Shown: in pieces, positions 17,231 to 26,105 of the stretch | Layout: every line of letters begins with the position of its first letter | Numbering within the stretch: the stretch's first letter is position 1 | Source: Pseudomonas sp. DTU_2021_1001937_2_SI_NGA_ILE_001 | GTDB lineage: Bacteria > Pseudomonadota > Gammaproteobacteria > Pseudomonadales > Pseudomonadaceae | Length of the DNA stretch: 64,000 nt | Reading direction: 5' to 3' | Assembly (NCBI RefSeq): GCF_032463525.1 | Contig: NZ_CP135971.1 | Coordinates: 2,480,001-2,544,000, forward strand | Notes under the pieces: model-generated | What the model saw: the letters and a program-made list of their open reading frames with translations, nothing else | The model's database searches: none | What the model was told of the DNA's origin: nothing | Made by a program: the position numbers and the translations under genes

Positions 17231-17246
17231 TCAAACCAAGGGTTGA
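17231..17246. promoter_or_regulatory. Candidate LysR site
   Basis: TCAAACCAAGGGTTGA is an interrupted dyad of LysR type in the 121-bp gap between the isomerase-like gene and its divergent LysR gene. Two direct CTCAACC copies follow at about 17273 and 17284, near the regulator start. Confidence 0.35.
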
Positions 17247-17310
17247 TTAAATTGATATAAAGTCCGTCATAACTCAACCTGCAGCTCAACCAAAGTCAGG
17301 ACTTCTGCGC

Positions 17311-18231
17311 GTGAATCTCTCTTCGATCAACCTGCGTCACTTCCGCGTGTTTCTCGCCGTGGTGAACAGCGGCAGCCTGGCTACTGCGGCCGGCCTGCTG
17401 CACATCACCCTCTCGGCCGTTTCCAAAAGCCTCAAGGAACTGGAACAGCAATTGGGTGTGCAATTGCTGGTGCGCGGGCGCAAGGGGGTGCGGCTGACGC
17501 AGGCTGGCGAGCGCTTCCACCAGCATGCCGCACAGACCCTGAGCAGCTTCAGCCAGGCCTTGGAACAACCTCTGAGCAGCCCCGAGGCCCCGCCCCTGCT
17601 ACGTATCGGCGCCCTGCCCACCGCCGCCGGCTACATGTTGGCGCCGGTGGTGGCACAGATGCGCCAGCATTACCCGCACGTCAGGGTGCAGGTGCTGTCC
17701 GGCGTCTACGACTATCTGGTGGGTAAACTGCGCACCGCCGACATCGACCTGATCGTCGGCCGCCTGATCGGCCGTGACATGCTCGGTGTGGTATTCGAGG
17801 CACTCTACGAAGAGGAACTGCTGATGGTGGTGCGCACCGATCATCCGCTAGCCAGCCGTGATCGACTGCGCCTGGACGACCTGCGCCCCTACGTGCTGCT
17901 GGCCTCGCCGCAAGGCACCCTGGTGCGCATCAGCGTCGACAATTTCCTGCTTTCGGAAAACGCCGGCGAAGGCCTGCAGCTCTTCGAGTCGCTGAGCGAA
18001 ACCTTCTCACGGGTGTACGTGCACGACCACGACGCGGTGTGGTTCGTACAACGCGGCGTGGTCGACCTCGATCTGCGCCAGGGCCTGGTCAAGGCCCTGC
18101 CCTTCGCCAGCCCGCTACTGCGCGCGCCGGTGGGTTTGACCACCCCCACCGACCGGCCGCTGTCCGACGTGGCGCGGCACTTTACCGAGCTGTTGCGCAG
18201 CTGGGCCCGCCAACAGGCTGCCAAGCCTTGA
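17311..18231 (+). CDS. LysR-family transcriptional regulator
   Basis: A 306-residue protein. An N-terminal helix-turn-helix (LRHFRVFLAVVNSGSLATAAGLL, here described by its flanks LRHFRVF and SLATAAGLL) precedes a LysR substrate-binding domain resembling the GbpR/galactose-binding-protein-regulator subgroup. It starts with GTG at 17311. It is divergent from the isomerase-dehydrogenase-MHS transporter unit, its likely target. The effector is probably the transported compound or an intermediate. Confidence 0.9.
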   Translation: MNLSSINLRHFRVFLAVVNSGSLATAAGLLHITLSAVSKSLKELEQQLGVQLLVRGRKGVRLTQAGERFHQHAAQTLSSFSQALEQPLSSPEAPPLLRIGALPTAAGYMLAPVVAQMRQHYPHVRVQVLSGVYDYLVGKLRTADIDLIVGRLIGRDMLGVVFEALYEEELLMVVRTDHPLASRDRLRLDDLRPYVLLASPQGTLVRISVDNFLLSENAGEGLQLFESLSETFSRVYVHDHDAVWFVQRGVVDLDLRQGLVKALPFASPLLRAPVGLTTPTDRPLSDVARHFTELLRSWARQQAAKP

Positions 18232-18237
18232 GCCCGC

Positions 18238-18612
18238 TCAGATCCACACGTCATTCTGTGCGGTGCGCTCACCACCTTCGTGCCCGGTGTTGAGCACCCC
18301 GCGTGGCTCGATGAGCATCAGCTGTACCTCCTGTTCGGCAAAGGGCTTGTGCTCCACGCCACGGGGCACCACATAGAGTTCGCCGGGCTTGACCAGCACA
18401 TGGCCGTCGCGCAGGTCGATGCGCAGAGTGCCGTCCAGCACCAGGAAGGTTTCGTCGGTATCGGCATGGCTGTGCCAGATGAAGTCGCCCAGTACTCGCA
18501 CGACCTTGAACTGGTAGTCGTTCATCTCGGCGACCACGCGGGGCGTCCAGAAGCCGTCGATCAGAGAGACCTTGTGCTGCAGGTTGATGGCGGACGATGG
18601 GGTTGCATTCAT
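18238..18612 (-). CDS. Single-domain cupin protein
   Basis: A 124-residue cupin. The first cupin motif is seen as HSHADTDETFLVLDG (two His and a Glu) and the second as PGELYVVPRGVEHKP (His), so all four usual metal ligands are present. Such proteins bind a divalent metal and may be dioxygenases, isomerases or ligand sensors. It lies 6 bp past the end of the LysR gene on the opposite strand and 36 bp downstream of the AraC gene on its own strand, so it may be cotranscribed with the hydrolase and AraC genes. Confidence 0.85.
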   Translation of the reverse strand: MNATPSSAINLQHKVSLIDGFWTPRVVAEMNDYQFKVVRVLGDFIWHSHADTDETFLVLDGTLRIDLRDGHVLVKPGELYVVPRGVEHKPFAEQEVQLMLIEPRGVLNTGHEGGERTAQNDVWI

Positions 18613-18648
18613 GACAGCGACACTCCTTTGGGATCAAGTGTCGCCAGC

Positions 18649-19503
18649 CTAAGGCAGCGGTGTGCCCGGCTTCTTGTACGATCCTGCACGTTCCGCCCGG
18701 CCGGCGCAGCCCTGCATCTTCAACCAGCGCGCCGGTGACAGGCCGTAGCACTGCACGAACTGGCGGGTCATGTGGCTCTGATCGAAGAAGCCTGCCGCCA
18801 GCGCGGCCTCGACCAGATTGAACCCCGTCCTGAGCAGTTGCCGGCACAGGTCCAGGCGCCGCAGCGTCACGTAGCGGTAGGGGCTGGTGCCGAACAGCGC
18901 GCGGAAATCCCGCGACAGGCTCCAGCGCTCCCGGCCGCTGACCTGCTCCAGGTCTTCCAGGGTGATGCTCGCGCCCAACTGCGCATGGATGTATTCCCGT
19001 GCGCGCTGCGCGGCGCGCCAGTCGAAGCTGCGCCGCCCGCGCGGCTTACCGGCCACCGCCTGCAGGGCATGGGCCAGTTCGAACAGCGCGTCCTGTTCTT
19101 CCAGCGCCTCCAGCGGACGATCCAGGGCCTGCACGAAGGCCTCGCTGGCACGGTACAGACGCGGGTCTGCGCTGAGGCCGCCTTCGATGAACGGCAGCGG
19201 CTGGCCGCCCAGCACTTGCTGGATGAGTGCCGGCTCGACGTAGATCATCCGGTAGTGAAAGCCGGCTTCCGTGCCGGCCATGCCGTCATGCAGCTCATCG
19301 GGGTGCAGCACCATGGTGCCGCCCGGCAGGCTGTGGCGCAGACTCTTGCGGTACAGGAAGCTCTGTACCCCGTTCAGGGTGCGGCCAATGGCGTAGGTGT
19401 CGTGACGGTGTGGATCATAGCCGTGGCCACCGAAGTACGCCTCGATGCGCTCGATGCGCGACGGGTGGCGGCTGTGCCGCACCCAGTCAGCGGGGCGTGC
19501 CAT
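18649..19503 (-). CDS. AraC-family transcriptional regulator
   Basis: A 284-residue protein with an N-terminal cupin-like sensing domain (HRHDTYAIGRTL and similar) and a C-terminal double helix-turn-helix ending in FFDQSHMTRQFVQCYGLSP, the AraC signature. Its start overlaps the stop of the upstream hydrolase by 17 bp. It may control the hydrolase-AraC-cupin group; the effector is unknown. Confidence 0.9.
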   Translation of the reverse strand: MARPADWVRHSRHPSRIERIEAYFGGHGYDPHRHDTYAIGRTLNGVQSFLYRKSLRHSLPGGTMVLHPDELHDGMAGTEAGFHYRMIYVEPALIQQVLGGQPLPFIEGGLSADPRLYRASEAFVQALDRPLEALEEQDALFELAHALQAVAGKPRGRRSFDWRAAQRAREYIHAQLGASITLEDLEQVSGRERWSLSRDFRALFGTSPYRYVTLRRLDLCRQLLRTGFNLVEAALAAGFFDQSHMTRQFVQCYGLSPARWLKMQGCAGRAERAGSYKKPGTPLP

Positions 19504-20437
19504 TGATCAACTGCGCAATGGGCTCGACCACGCCATTGGCCAACGGCAGGTCGGGGTTGCCGTAGGCGGCGACGTTGGCGTCATGATCGCCGGGCGGCAC
19601 GGCCTTGAGCACATGGTTGACGCCGGGCAGGATGCGCAGCAGCGACCCGGGCCGGGCGGCGTTCAAGGCCTTGGCGTCCTGCACCGAAACCTGCAGGTCG
19701 TTGTCGCCCTGGATGATCAGCACCGGTTTGTTGATCCGCGACACCAGCAGCGCCGGGTCCTGGGCAAAACCGCTGATCAGGAAACCCTGCACCTCGGGGC
19801 GCAACAGCGGTTGCAGCGACGCCGGCACGTCCTTGACCGGCACCCCGCGCTGCAGCGAATCGATGATCGCCAGGGCGGCATCCAGCTGGCCACGATCCAC
19901 CGGGTTGCGCTGCAACTGGCTGCGCAGCACCTGGCCCATCGGTCGCCCTGGCGTGGCGAGCAGGATCAGGCCGCACAGGTCGGGGTTGTTCTGCGCCGCC
20001 ATCAGCGCCACCAGCCCACCTTCGCTGTGCCCCGCCAGCCACACGCAGCGGTAGCGGTCGCGCTGGGTCAGAAAGCTCATCCACAGGCGCACGTCGCTGG
20101 CGTAGTCCTGCATCGTGACCTGATTGGGGTTGGCGATGGCGGCGCGGCTGGCGAACAGCCCGCGCTTGTCGATGCGCAGGCTGCCGATGCCCTGCGCGGC
20201 CAGGCCCTGGGCGAGCAGGCGGTAGGCGCCGGCACGAATGCCCAGCGGGTTATTGCCGTCATGGTCGGTAGGGCCGGAGCCAGGCACGATCAGCACCATG
20301 GGCGCCTGCGGGTCGCTCACCGCCAGCAGGCTGCCCACCAGCGGCCCTTGAGGGCCGGGTACTTCCAAGGTCTGCTCGGCGAACACCATCGGCGAAAGCA
20401 ACGCCAGTTGCAGCAACAGCACCCTAGTCCACTTCAT
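19487..20437 (-). CDS. Secreted alpha/beta hydrolase
   Basis: A 316-residue protein with a signal peptide (KWTRVLLLQLALLSPMVFA, cleavage after AFA-like residues). It has an alpha/beta-hydrolase core: VPGSGPTDHDGNN near the oxyanion hole, GHSEGG with the nucleophile Ser, GDNDLQV with the acid, and PGVNHVLK with the His. It acts in the periplasm. The ATG at 20437 was chosen because it begins the signal peptide and follows GAGA; the longer reading frame would put the hydrophobic segment inside the protein. The natural substrate is unknown. Confidence 0.88.
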   Translation of the reverse strand: MKWTRVLLLQLALLSPMVFAEQTLEVPGPQGPLVGSLLAVSDPQAPMVLIVPGSGPTDHDGNNPLGIRAGAYRLLAQGLAAQGIGSLRIDKRGLFASRAAIANPNQVTMQDYASDVRLWMSFLTQRDRYRCVWLAGHSEGGLVALMAAQNNPDLCGLILLATPGRPMGQVLRSQLQRNPVDRGQLDAALAIIDSLQRGVPVKDVPASLQPLLRPEVQGFLISGFAQDPALLVSRINKPVLIIQGDNDLQVSVQDAKALNAARPGSLLRILPGVNHVLKAVPPGDHDANVAAYGNPDLPLANGVVEPIAQLINGTPR

Positions 20438-20544
20438 GCAGGTCTCTCGTACTCGAACCGGGCCCTGAGCATCGGCCCCGCCGCGCATGCTGCCTGCTGC
20501 CCGGGAGAATGGCAAATACCCATGAGCGCTCGTGCGGCCCGTCG

Positions 20545-20820
20545 TCACCGCAGATAGGAACGCAACAGCTTGGCAACCTGGTCGATCTCGGCCTGACGCT
20601 GCTCGGCGCTCGCCTCGTTGTCACCCAGATGGTCGCGGATATGCCCCTCCATGACTTCCGCCATCAGGCCATTGACCGCGCCACGAATCGCGGCGATCTG
20701 CTGCAGGATCGCCAGACAGTCCTTTTCGCCTTCCAAGGCGGTTTCCAGCGCGGTGGCCTGGCCGCGGATCTTGCGGACCCGGGTCAGCAGTTGCTTCTTG
20801 CCGGTGATGGTGTGTGCCAT
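20545..20820 (-). CDS. RcnR/CsoR-family metal-sensing repressor
   Basis: A 91-residue all-helical DUF156 protein. It carries H3, C35, H60 and H64, the ligand set of the nickel/cobalt sensor RcnR, rather than the formaldehyde sensor FrmR or the copper sensor CsoR. It should bind DNA when metal-free and release it with Ni or Co. It is divergent from a DmeF-like exporter, and a G-tract operator flanked by ACTATA/TATAGT lies between them. In rhizobia such a pair is called dmeRF. Confidence 0.92.
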   Translation of the reverse strand: MAHTITGKKQLLTRVRKIRGQATALETALEGEKDCLAILQQIAAIRGAVNGLMAEVMEGHIRDHLGDNEASAEQRQAEIDQVAKLLRSYLR

Positions 20821-20834
20821 TGTCTTTCCTCAAA

Positions 20835-20852
20835 ACTATACTGGGGTATAGT
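20835..20852. promoter_or_regulatory. Candidate RcnR-type operator
   Basis: ACTATA-CTGGGG-TATAGT: a perfect 6-bp inverted repeat flanking a G tract, the pattern recognised by RcnR/CsoR-like repressors (TACT-G-tract-AGTA type). It lies between the repressor and the exporter genes and could control both. Confidence 0.75.
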
Positions 20853-20882
20853 ATATGCCTTTCTATTTCGGAACCCCTCGCC

Positions 20883-21827
20883 ATGCCCTCCCCCGCTCGT
20901 CACTGCCTGCACGTTCATGGTTTCCACCAGACCAATCTGTCGGCCGAACGCAAGACCCGACTCGCGGTATGGATCACGGCGGTGATGATGCTCGTGGAAA
21001 TCGTGGGTGGTTGGCAATTCAATTCCATGGCCTTGCTCGCCGATGGCTGGCACATGAGCTCGCACACCCTGGCCCTGGGCCTGTCATTGTTCGCCTATGC
21101 CGCCGCGCGACGCCTGGCCGGCGACCCGCGCTTCACCTTCGGAACTTGGAAGCTGGAGATCCTCGGCGGCTACACCAGCGCCATCCTGCTGCTGGGTGTC
21201 GCCGGGCTGATGGCCTTCCAGTCGGTGCAACGCCTGCTGCAACCAGGCCCCATCCATTATGACGAGGCCATCGCGATTGCCGTGGTCGGGCTGGGCGTGA
21301 ACCTGCTGTGCGCCTGGCTGCTGCGTGACGAGCATCACCACCACGGTCATGGCCACGATCACCACGCCCATGACCACGATCATCACGCTCACGATCATCA
21401 ACATCATGACCTGAACCTGCGCTCGGCCTACCTGCATGTCATCGCCGATGCCGCGACCTCCGTACTGGCGATCATCGCCCTGCTGGCCGGCAAGTTCTGG
21501 GCCGCCGCCTGGCTCGACCCGGTGATGGGCCTGGTCGGCGCGATACTGGTGGGGGTATGGGCCAAGGGCCTGCTGCGCGACACCGGCCGGGTCCTGCTGG
21601 ATGCAGAGATGGACGCGCCGGTGGTGCAGGAAGTACGCGAGGTGATCGATCAATTGCCGGTGGCGGCGACCCTCACCGACCTGCATGTCTGGCGGGTCGG
21701 CAAGGACCGTTACGCCTGCATGCTGAGCCTCGACAGCCGTGAACCGCTGCTGGCCCACACGGTGCGCGAAGCCTTGGCGATACACGAGGAACTGGTTCAC
21801 GTGACGGTGGAAATCAACCGCCATTGA
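20883..21827 (+). CDS. dmeF: Cation diffusion facilitator, DmeF-like Co/Ni exporter
   Basis: A 314-residue CDF protein with six membrane helices. ALLADGWHMSSH and HVIADAATS carry the metal-site His/Asp residues. A His/Asp-rich cytoplasmic loop (about 20 His around residues 158-184) and a C-terminal domain are typical of DmeF. The N-terminal HVHGF segment is also DmeF-like. It exports divalent metal from the cytoplasm. The ATG at 20883 gives the usual short N-terminus; an upstream in-frame start would run through the operator. The neighbouring RcnR-like repressor supports cobalt or nickel. Confidence 0.9.
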   Translation: MPSPARHCLHVHGFHQTNLSAERKTRLAVWITAVMMLVEIVGGWQFNSMALLADGWHMSSHTLALGLSLFAYAAARRLAGDPRFTFGTWKLEILGGYTSAILLLGVAGLMAFQSVQRLLQPGPIHYDEAIAIAVVGLGVNLLCAWLLRDEHHHHGHGHDHHAHDHDHHAHDHQHHDLNLRSAYLHVIADAATSVLAIIALLAGKFWAAAWLDPVMGLVGAILVGVWAKGLLRDTGRVLLDAEMDAPVVQEVREVIDQLPVAATLTDLHVWRVGKDRYACMLSLDSREPLLAHTVREALAIHEELVHVTVEINRH

Positions 21828-21876
21828 GCGTCCCGCCCGGCTGCCCGCGCCTCTGCGCACGGGCGGCCGGCACGTC

Positions 21877-24018
21877 TTACTTGAAGCGATAACTGGTGCT
21901 GAACATCAGCATGCGCGGGTCGCCGGGGAAGCACTGGGCGCTGCTGGCGCAACTGGCGACGTAGTCCTTGTTGGTCAGGTTGCTGCCGTTGACCGCGAAG
22001 CGCCACGGGCCGGTCTTGTAGTCGACCATCATGTCGTAGAGCGTGTAGTCGGGCGAATCGAAGCTGTTGGCCTGGTCGCCGGCCTGCTCACCGATATAAC
22101 GCACGCCGGCGCCGACACCCAGACCCGGCAATACGCTGGACAGGTCGTAGCGCAGCCAGGCGTTGGCCATGTGCTCGGGCACCTGTACCGGGCGGTTGCC
22201 CTGGAAACCGTCGTTGCTCTTGGTGATCTCGGCATCGATGTAGCTGTAGGTGGCGATGAGGTCGAGCTTTTCAGTAAGTCGGCCATGCAGTTCGACCTCG
22301 GCGCCGCGATGGCGCTGCTCGCCCACCTGCACGCTGAAGCCACTATTGTTCGGGTCGGTGGTGGTAACGTTCTGGCGCTTGAGGTCGTACAGCGCGAAGG
22401 TCACATCGAAGGCCTGGCCCGGCGACTGGTACTTCAGGCCGATCTCAGTCTGCTCGCCGGTTTCCGGCTCGAAGGTCTTGCCATTGGCATCGCTGCCGGT
22501 CACCGGCACGAACGACTCGCTGTAGCTGATGTACGGCGACCAGCCGCTGTCGAAGGCGTAGAGCAGGCCGACCCGGCCGGTGGTGGCGTTCTCGTCGGTG
22601 CTGGTGCGCGTACTGCCACGGTGCGACTTGAGTTCCGACTCGTCGTGGCGCAACCCCAGCAGCAGGTTCCAGCCGTCACCGAACTTGATCTGGTCCTGCA
22701 GATACAAGCCACCTTGCTGCAGGTCTTCGGTGCCGCTGGTGTTGGCCTGGAAGGTCTTGGCGCCCGGGCTGACGTTGTAGTTCGGGTTGTACAGGTCGAT
22801 GGCCGCCAGGGTCGAGGTGTGGCGTGTGTCGTCGGTGTGGAAATCGAACCAGTCCAGGCCCACCAGCAGATCGTGGCTGAATGGCCCGGTGTCGAGCAGC
22901 ACGTTGAGCTGGTTGTCCATGGTGAACACTTCGCCCTTCACGTCGCGCCACTGCACCTGGCGGTTGTAGTTGCGCTTGTTGGCCGCCAGGGTGGTGGGGC
23001 TGGAGAAGGCGCCATCCAGGTCATATTCGGTGTAGCGCAGCTTCTGGCGGAAGGTCACGTCGGGGGTGAAACGGTGCTCCAGCTCGTAGCCGAACATCTG
23101 CTGCTCGGTGGTGTAGTCATCGATGCCCGGCACGCCGACGAAGCGGTCCCGGTCGATCTTGCCGTTGGGGTTACCCAATACCGTGCCCTCGGCCGGCAGG
23201 CCACGAATCGGCACGTAATGGCTTTTCTGGTAGCTGGCCAGCAGGGTCAGACTGGTGTCGTCGTTGATGTCCCAGGTCAGCGACGGCGCAAAGTAGCTGC
23301 GGTCGCGGTCGACGTAGTCGACGATGTCATCGCTCGAGGAATACAGCCCCACAAGCCGGTAGCGCAGGCTGCCGTCTTCATTGAGCTTGTCCGAGACGTC
23401 TGCGGTGTACTTGCGCTGCCCGTAGTTGCCCAGGCCCATGCCGACCTCGGCGAACGCCTCGTCGGTGGGTCGCTTGCTGACCTGATTGATCAGCCCACCC
23501 GGAGCGATCTGCCCATAGAGAATCGACGCCGGCCCCTTGAGCACCTCGATACGCTCGAAGGCGAACGGGTCGCTCTGGATCCACATGTCCGAGTCGGTGC
23601 GCATGCCGTCGACGAACTTGTAGGCGCTCTGCACGAAGCCACGCACGATGAAGTCATCCAGCCCGCGACGGCCGCGCTGCCCGGCGTTGACCCCAGCGGT
23701 GTAGCGCAGGCTTTCGGCCAGCGACTGGGCATTCTGGTCGCGCAACTGCTCGCTACCGATCACCGAGACCGCCTGCGGCGTCTCGTTCAGCGCGGTGTTG
23801 GTCTTGGTCGCGGTCTGCGCACGGTCGGCCTTGTAGCCGGTAAATGGCGCGGTAGCGGACGTCTGCCCCAGGGTGGCCTGCACATTGGTTTCCGGAAGCT
23901 CCAGGACCTGGCCGGCCTGCGCGGGAGCATTATCGGCCAGTACTGCTGGGCTGAAGGCCAACAGACCAAGGGCCGTGCCACGCGCAGCCGTGGCGAAGGG
24001 GCGGGAGAAATACCGCAT
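21877..24018 (-). CDS. TonB-dependent siderophore receptor
   Basis: A 713-residue outer-membrane receptor. It has a signal peptide (cleavage near VLA-DN), a plug domain (ETPQAVSVIGSEQLRDQ, RGFVQSAY, GPASILYGQIAPGGLINQVSKRP) and a 22-stranded barrel ending in SYRFK with a terminal aromatic/basic pattern. The sequence resembles FhuA-type ferrichrome or hydroxamate receptors. No FecI/FecR pair is adjacent and there is no N-terminal signalling domain. The ribosome site AGGAG is strong. An AT-rich stretch upstream (24110-24130) may hold a weak Fur site. Confidence 0.9.
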   Translation of the reverse strand: MRYFSRPFATAARGTALGLLAFSPAVLADNAPAQAGQVLELPETNVQATLGQTSATAPFTGYKADRAQTATKTNTALNETPQAVSVIGSEQLRDQNAQSLAESLRYTAGVNAGQRGRRGLDDFIVRGFVQSAYKFVDGMRTDSDMWIQSDPFAFERIEVLKGPASILYGQIAPGGLINQVSKRPTDEAFAEVGMGLGNYGQRKYTADVSDKLNEDGSLRYRLVGLYSSSDDIVDYVDRDRSYFAPSLTWDINDDTSLTLLASYQKSHYVPIRGLPAEGTVLGNPNGKIDRDRFVGVPGIDDYTTEQQMFGYELEHRFTPDVTFRQKLRYTEYDLDGAFSSPTTLAANKRNYNRQVQWRDVKGEVFTMDNQLNVLLDTGPFSHDLLVGLDWFDFHTDDTRHTSTLAAIDLYNPNYNVSPGAKTFQANTSGTEDLQQGGLYLQDQIKFGDGWNLLLGLRHDESELKSHRGSTRTSTDENATTGRVGLLYAFDSGWSPYISYSESFVPVTGSDANGKTFEPETGEQTEIGLKYQSPGQAFDVTFALYDLKRQNVTTTDPNNSGFSVQVGEQRHRGAEVELHGRLTEKLDLIATYSYIDAEITKSNDGFQGNRPVQVPEHMANAWLRYDLSSVLPGLGVGAGVRYIGEQAGDQANSFDSPDYTLYDMMVDYKTGPWRFAVNGSNLTNKDYVASCASSAQCFPGDPRMLMFSTSYRFK

Positions 24019-24142
24019 TAGGAGGCTCCTCGGAGAGCGTACGAATGGAATCGGTGGATGCCCGCTCCGAAGAGGTTGAAACGCCGGCGCGAACGAGAAC
24101 GCGGCGTATTAAATAGCAATAATTATTACTTGTGAATTACTT

Positions 24143-25228
24143 TTATAAACTCCCCGAAATGGTGCATTCCGCTCCACTTGCGTGCCCTGATTGCCCACTG
24201 GATTGCAAAGGCCGGCAACGGACATCGAGTACGGAGTCGGATAACGGCTGATGCTCGATCCGCACCGGCAGAAACCGCTCGATGACCTGAATGTTGCTGC
24301 GCAAGTGATCGCTCAGGTGCGTGGTGGTGAAGCTGCCGCCGCCGGCCAGGGCCATGGGCAGCAGCAGCTGGTCGGCCAAGTGCTCGGCCACCGCTGCATC
24401 GCTGGCCAGCCAGCGCTGTGCTTGCGCCACCGCCAGGTCGGCGACCTTCTCGGCACGCAGGCTGGCATGGCCCAAGGCGCTGAACAGCTCGGTCAGGTGC
24501 TCGCAGCGATACTCCAGCAGCAGGGCATTGCCAGGGCCGGTCTGCGCATCGAGCACCTGACGACGCAGCTCATCAGGGCGCAGCTCCAGATGCCGGGCGG
24601 CGCGCTGCAGCTCGCGCTCGGCGACATGTCCGGCGATGCCGGCGGTCAGCGCCCTGGCCCGCCGCGCCAGCAGCGCACCACGTTCAGGCAGGTGCAGGGG
24701 TTGCAGCGCGGACGGCTGGATGAACGCCTGCAGCTCGCCACCTCCGGCCGGTACGAAGCCGTGCCGCAGCAGTTGCAGTTCAACCTGCGCGCCCATGCGT
24801 TGCAGTTGCGGCAGGAAAGCCCGTTGCAGAAAGTCGGCGGGCGGCGCCAGCGGGTTATGGGTGCCGCCGCTGATGTGCAGCCGGCTCGGCTGCGGTGCGT
24901 ACAGCAAGGCTGGCAGCAGGGTTTGCAAGACCAGGCTGCAACTGCCAGCGGTGCCGATGCTGAAGCGATAGTCGCCGCCGCGCAGGGCGCCGGGTGCGAA
25001 GCTCAGCGCCTGCGAATGCAGGACCGCACCTTCTACCTGTGCAGCGCTGATCTCGGCGGCCGCCAGCACCGCCGTCAGGTGCTGGCGCAACAGCCCCGGC
25101 CGGCTGCGCCGGGCGCGGATACCGTCGATACGCAGGGGGCGGCCGGTGATCATCGACAGGCTCAGGGCGCTACGCAGCACCTGACCACCGCCGATGCTGC
25201 CGTCCAGTTCGATCAATCCTCGAGTCAT
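24143..25228 (-). CDS. rtcA: RNA 3'-terminal phosphate cyclase RtcA
   Basis: A 361-residue RtcA-fold protein. LDGSIGGGQVLRSALSLS at the start, RRSRPGLLRQHL, and GGTHNPLAPPADF are family signatures; the C-terminal HLSDHLRSN region holds the catalytic His (THLSDHL). The enzyme converts RNA 3'-phosphate to 2',3'-cyclic phosphate through an adenylylated intermediate. It is the third gene of the rtc operon, downstream of rtcB and a nucleotidyltransferase, with a good GGAAGG ribosome site. It should be controlled by RtcR from the sigma54 promoter at 27414-27428. Confidence 0.95.
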   Translation of the reverse strand: MTRGLIELDGSIGGGQVLRSALSLSMITGRPLRIDGIRARRSRPGLLRQHLTAVLAAAEISAAQVEGAVLHSQALSFAPGALRGGDYRFSIGTAGSCSLVLQTLLPALLYAPQPSRLHISGGTHNPLAPPADFLQRAFLPQLQRMGAQVELQLLRHGFVPAGGGELQAFIQPSALQPLHLPERGALLARRARALTAGIAGHVAERELQRAARHLELRPDELRRQVLDAQTGPGNALLLEYRCEHLTELFSALGHASLRAEKVADLAVAQAQRWLASDAAVAEHLADQLLLPMALAGGGSFTTTHLSDHLRSNIQVIERFLPVRIEHQPLSDSVLDVRCRPLQSSGQSGHASGAECTISGSL

Positions 25229-25270
25229 GGTGTCCTTCCAGGGTATCGGTGCCTGCCGCTCAGCGACGGA

Positions 25271-26059
25271 TCAGGCGTAGCGCGCCACGGTTTCGCGCAA
25301 GTAGCGGTTCAGCTGCGCACTGTCTTCATGGGTGCGCGGCAAGCTCGGCACCGCGCGCTCCAGTTCGGCCTGTATGAAGTCGTGCAATACGGGCCGGCGC
25401 GGACCATAGGTGGCTTCGTCAGCGTTGCGCTTGAGGGTCAGCAGCTCGTCCACTTCGGCCAGCAGCGCCGGGTCGTCGACCGTCTCCAGCAAGCGCGCGA
25501 AGGTCATCGGTGGTCGCCCGCGCCCCTGGTCAACCCAGCGCACCGCCAGCAAGGGTCGCAGCACGTAGAAGTACTTCTTGAAGCGCACGCTGTCGCCCTG
25601 CAGGTAGCCACGGAAGTTGTTGCGGGCCATGTGCAGGTAATGCGCGCGCGCCGCCGGCGGGCTGTAGAAGCGCTCGGCCAAGGCGCGCAGCGGCTCGACG
25701 GCCTGGGTTTCCTGGCGGTACACCAGCGGCGAGTCCAGCCACTCCAGCAGGGTCGGGTTGGACTTGCGCAGCAAGCCCAGGGTCTTGCGCAGCTCCCAGC
25801 CGCTGACGTCCAGTTCGTCGTCCAGCGGCCGCTCTATGACATCACGGGGGGTGTCGACCTGCACGAACCAGTCGGGCTTTTCCACGTACACGAAGCGCAC
25901 GTCGTAATCGCTGTCGGTCGAGGCGAAGCCCCAGGCACGGCTGCCCGATTCACAGGCGTACAGCACCTTGACGTTGCGCTCGTGCTCCAGCCGCTCAAGC
26001 TCCTGCAGAACCCGCTCGCGCATGCTGCTGCAGAGCGGATGAGTCTCTGTGCAGACCAT
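25271..26059 (-). CDS. Predicted nucleotidyltransferase (YcgL/COG3541 type) in the rtc operon
   Basis: A 262-residue protein. The DNA polymerase beta-like core is visible as ESGSRAWGFASTDSDYDVRF, with the GS motif and two Asp for metal binding. A helical C-terminal half follows. Related proteins are sometimes annotated as RNA-repair nucleotidyltransferases. It lies 46 bp after rtcB and 42 bp before rtcA on the same strand, with a strong AAGGAG ribosome site, so it belongs to the RNA-repair operon. It may add a nucleotide to RNA ends before ligation; this is inference. Confidence 0.88.
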   Translation of the reverse strand: MVCTETHPLCSSMRERVLQELERLEHERNVKVLYACESGSRAWGFASTDSDYDVRFVYVEKPDWFVQVDTPRDVIERPLDDELDVSGWELRKTLGLLRKSNPTLLEWLDSPLVYRQETQAVEPLRALAERFYSPPAARAHYLHMARNNFRGYLQGDSVRFKKYFYVLRPLLAVRWVDQGRGRPPMTFARLLETVDDPALLAEVDELLTLKRNADEATYGPRRPVLHDFIQAELERAVPSLPRTHEDSAQLNRYLRETVARYA

Positions 26060-26105
26060 TTCCTTTCTCCTTGTCTCTTTGATGGGCAGGCGCCAGGCGC
26101 CTGCC

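Noticed and set aside
24110..24135. Fur box upstream of the siderophore receptor
   Set aside because: The AT-rich stretch matches only part of the 19-bp consensus, so it is not listed as a site even though Fur control is likely for such a receptor.
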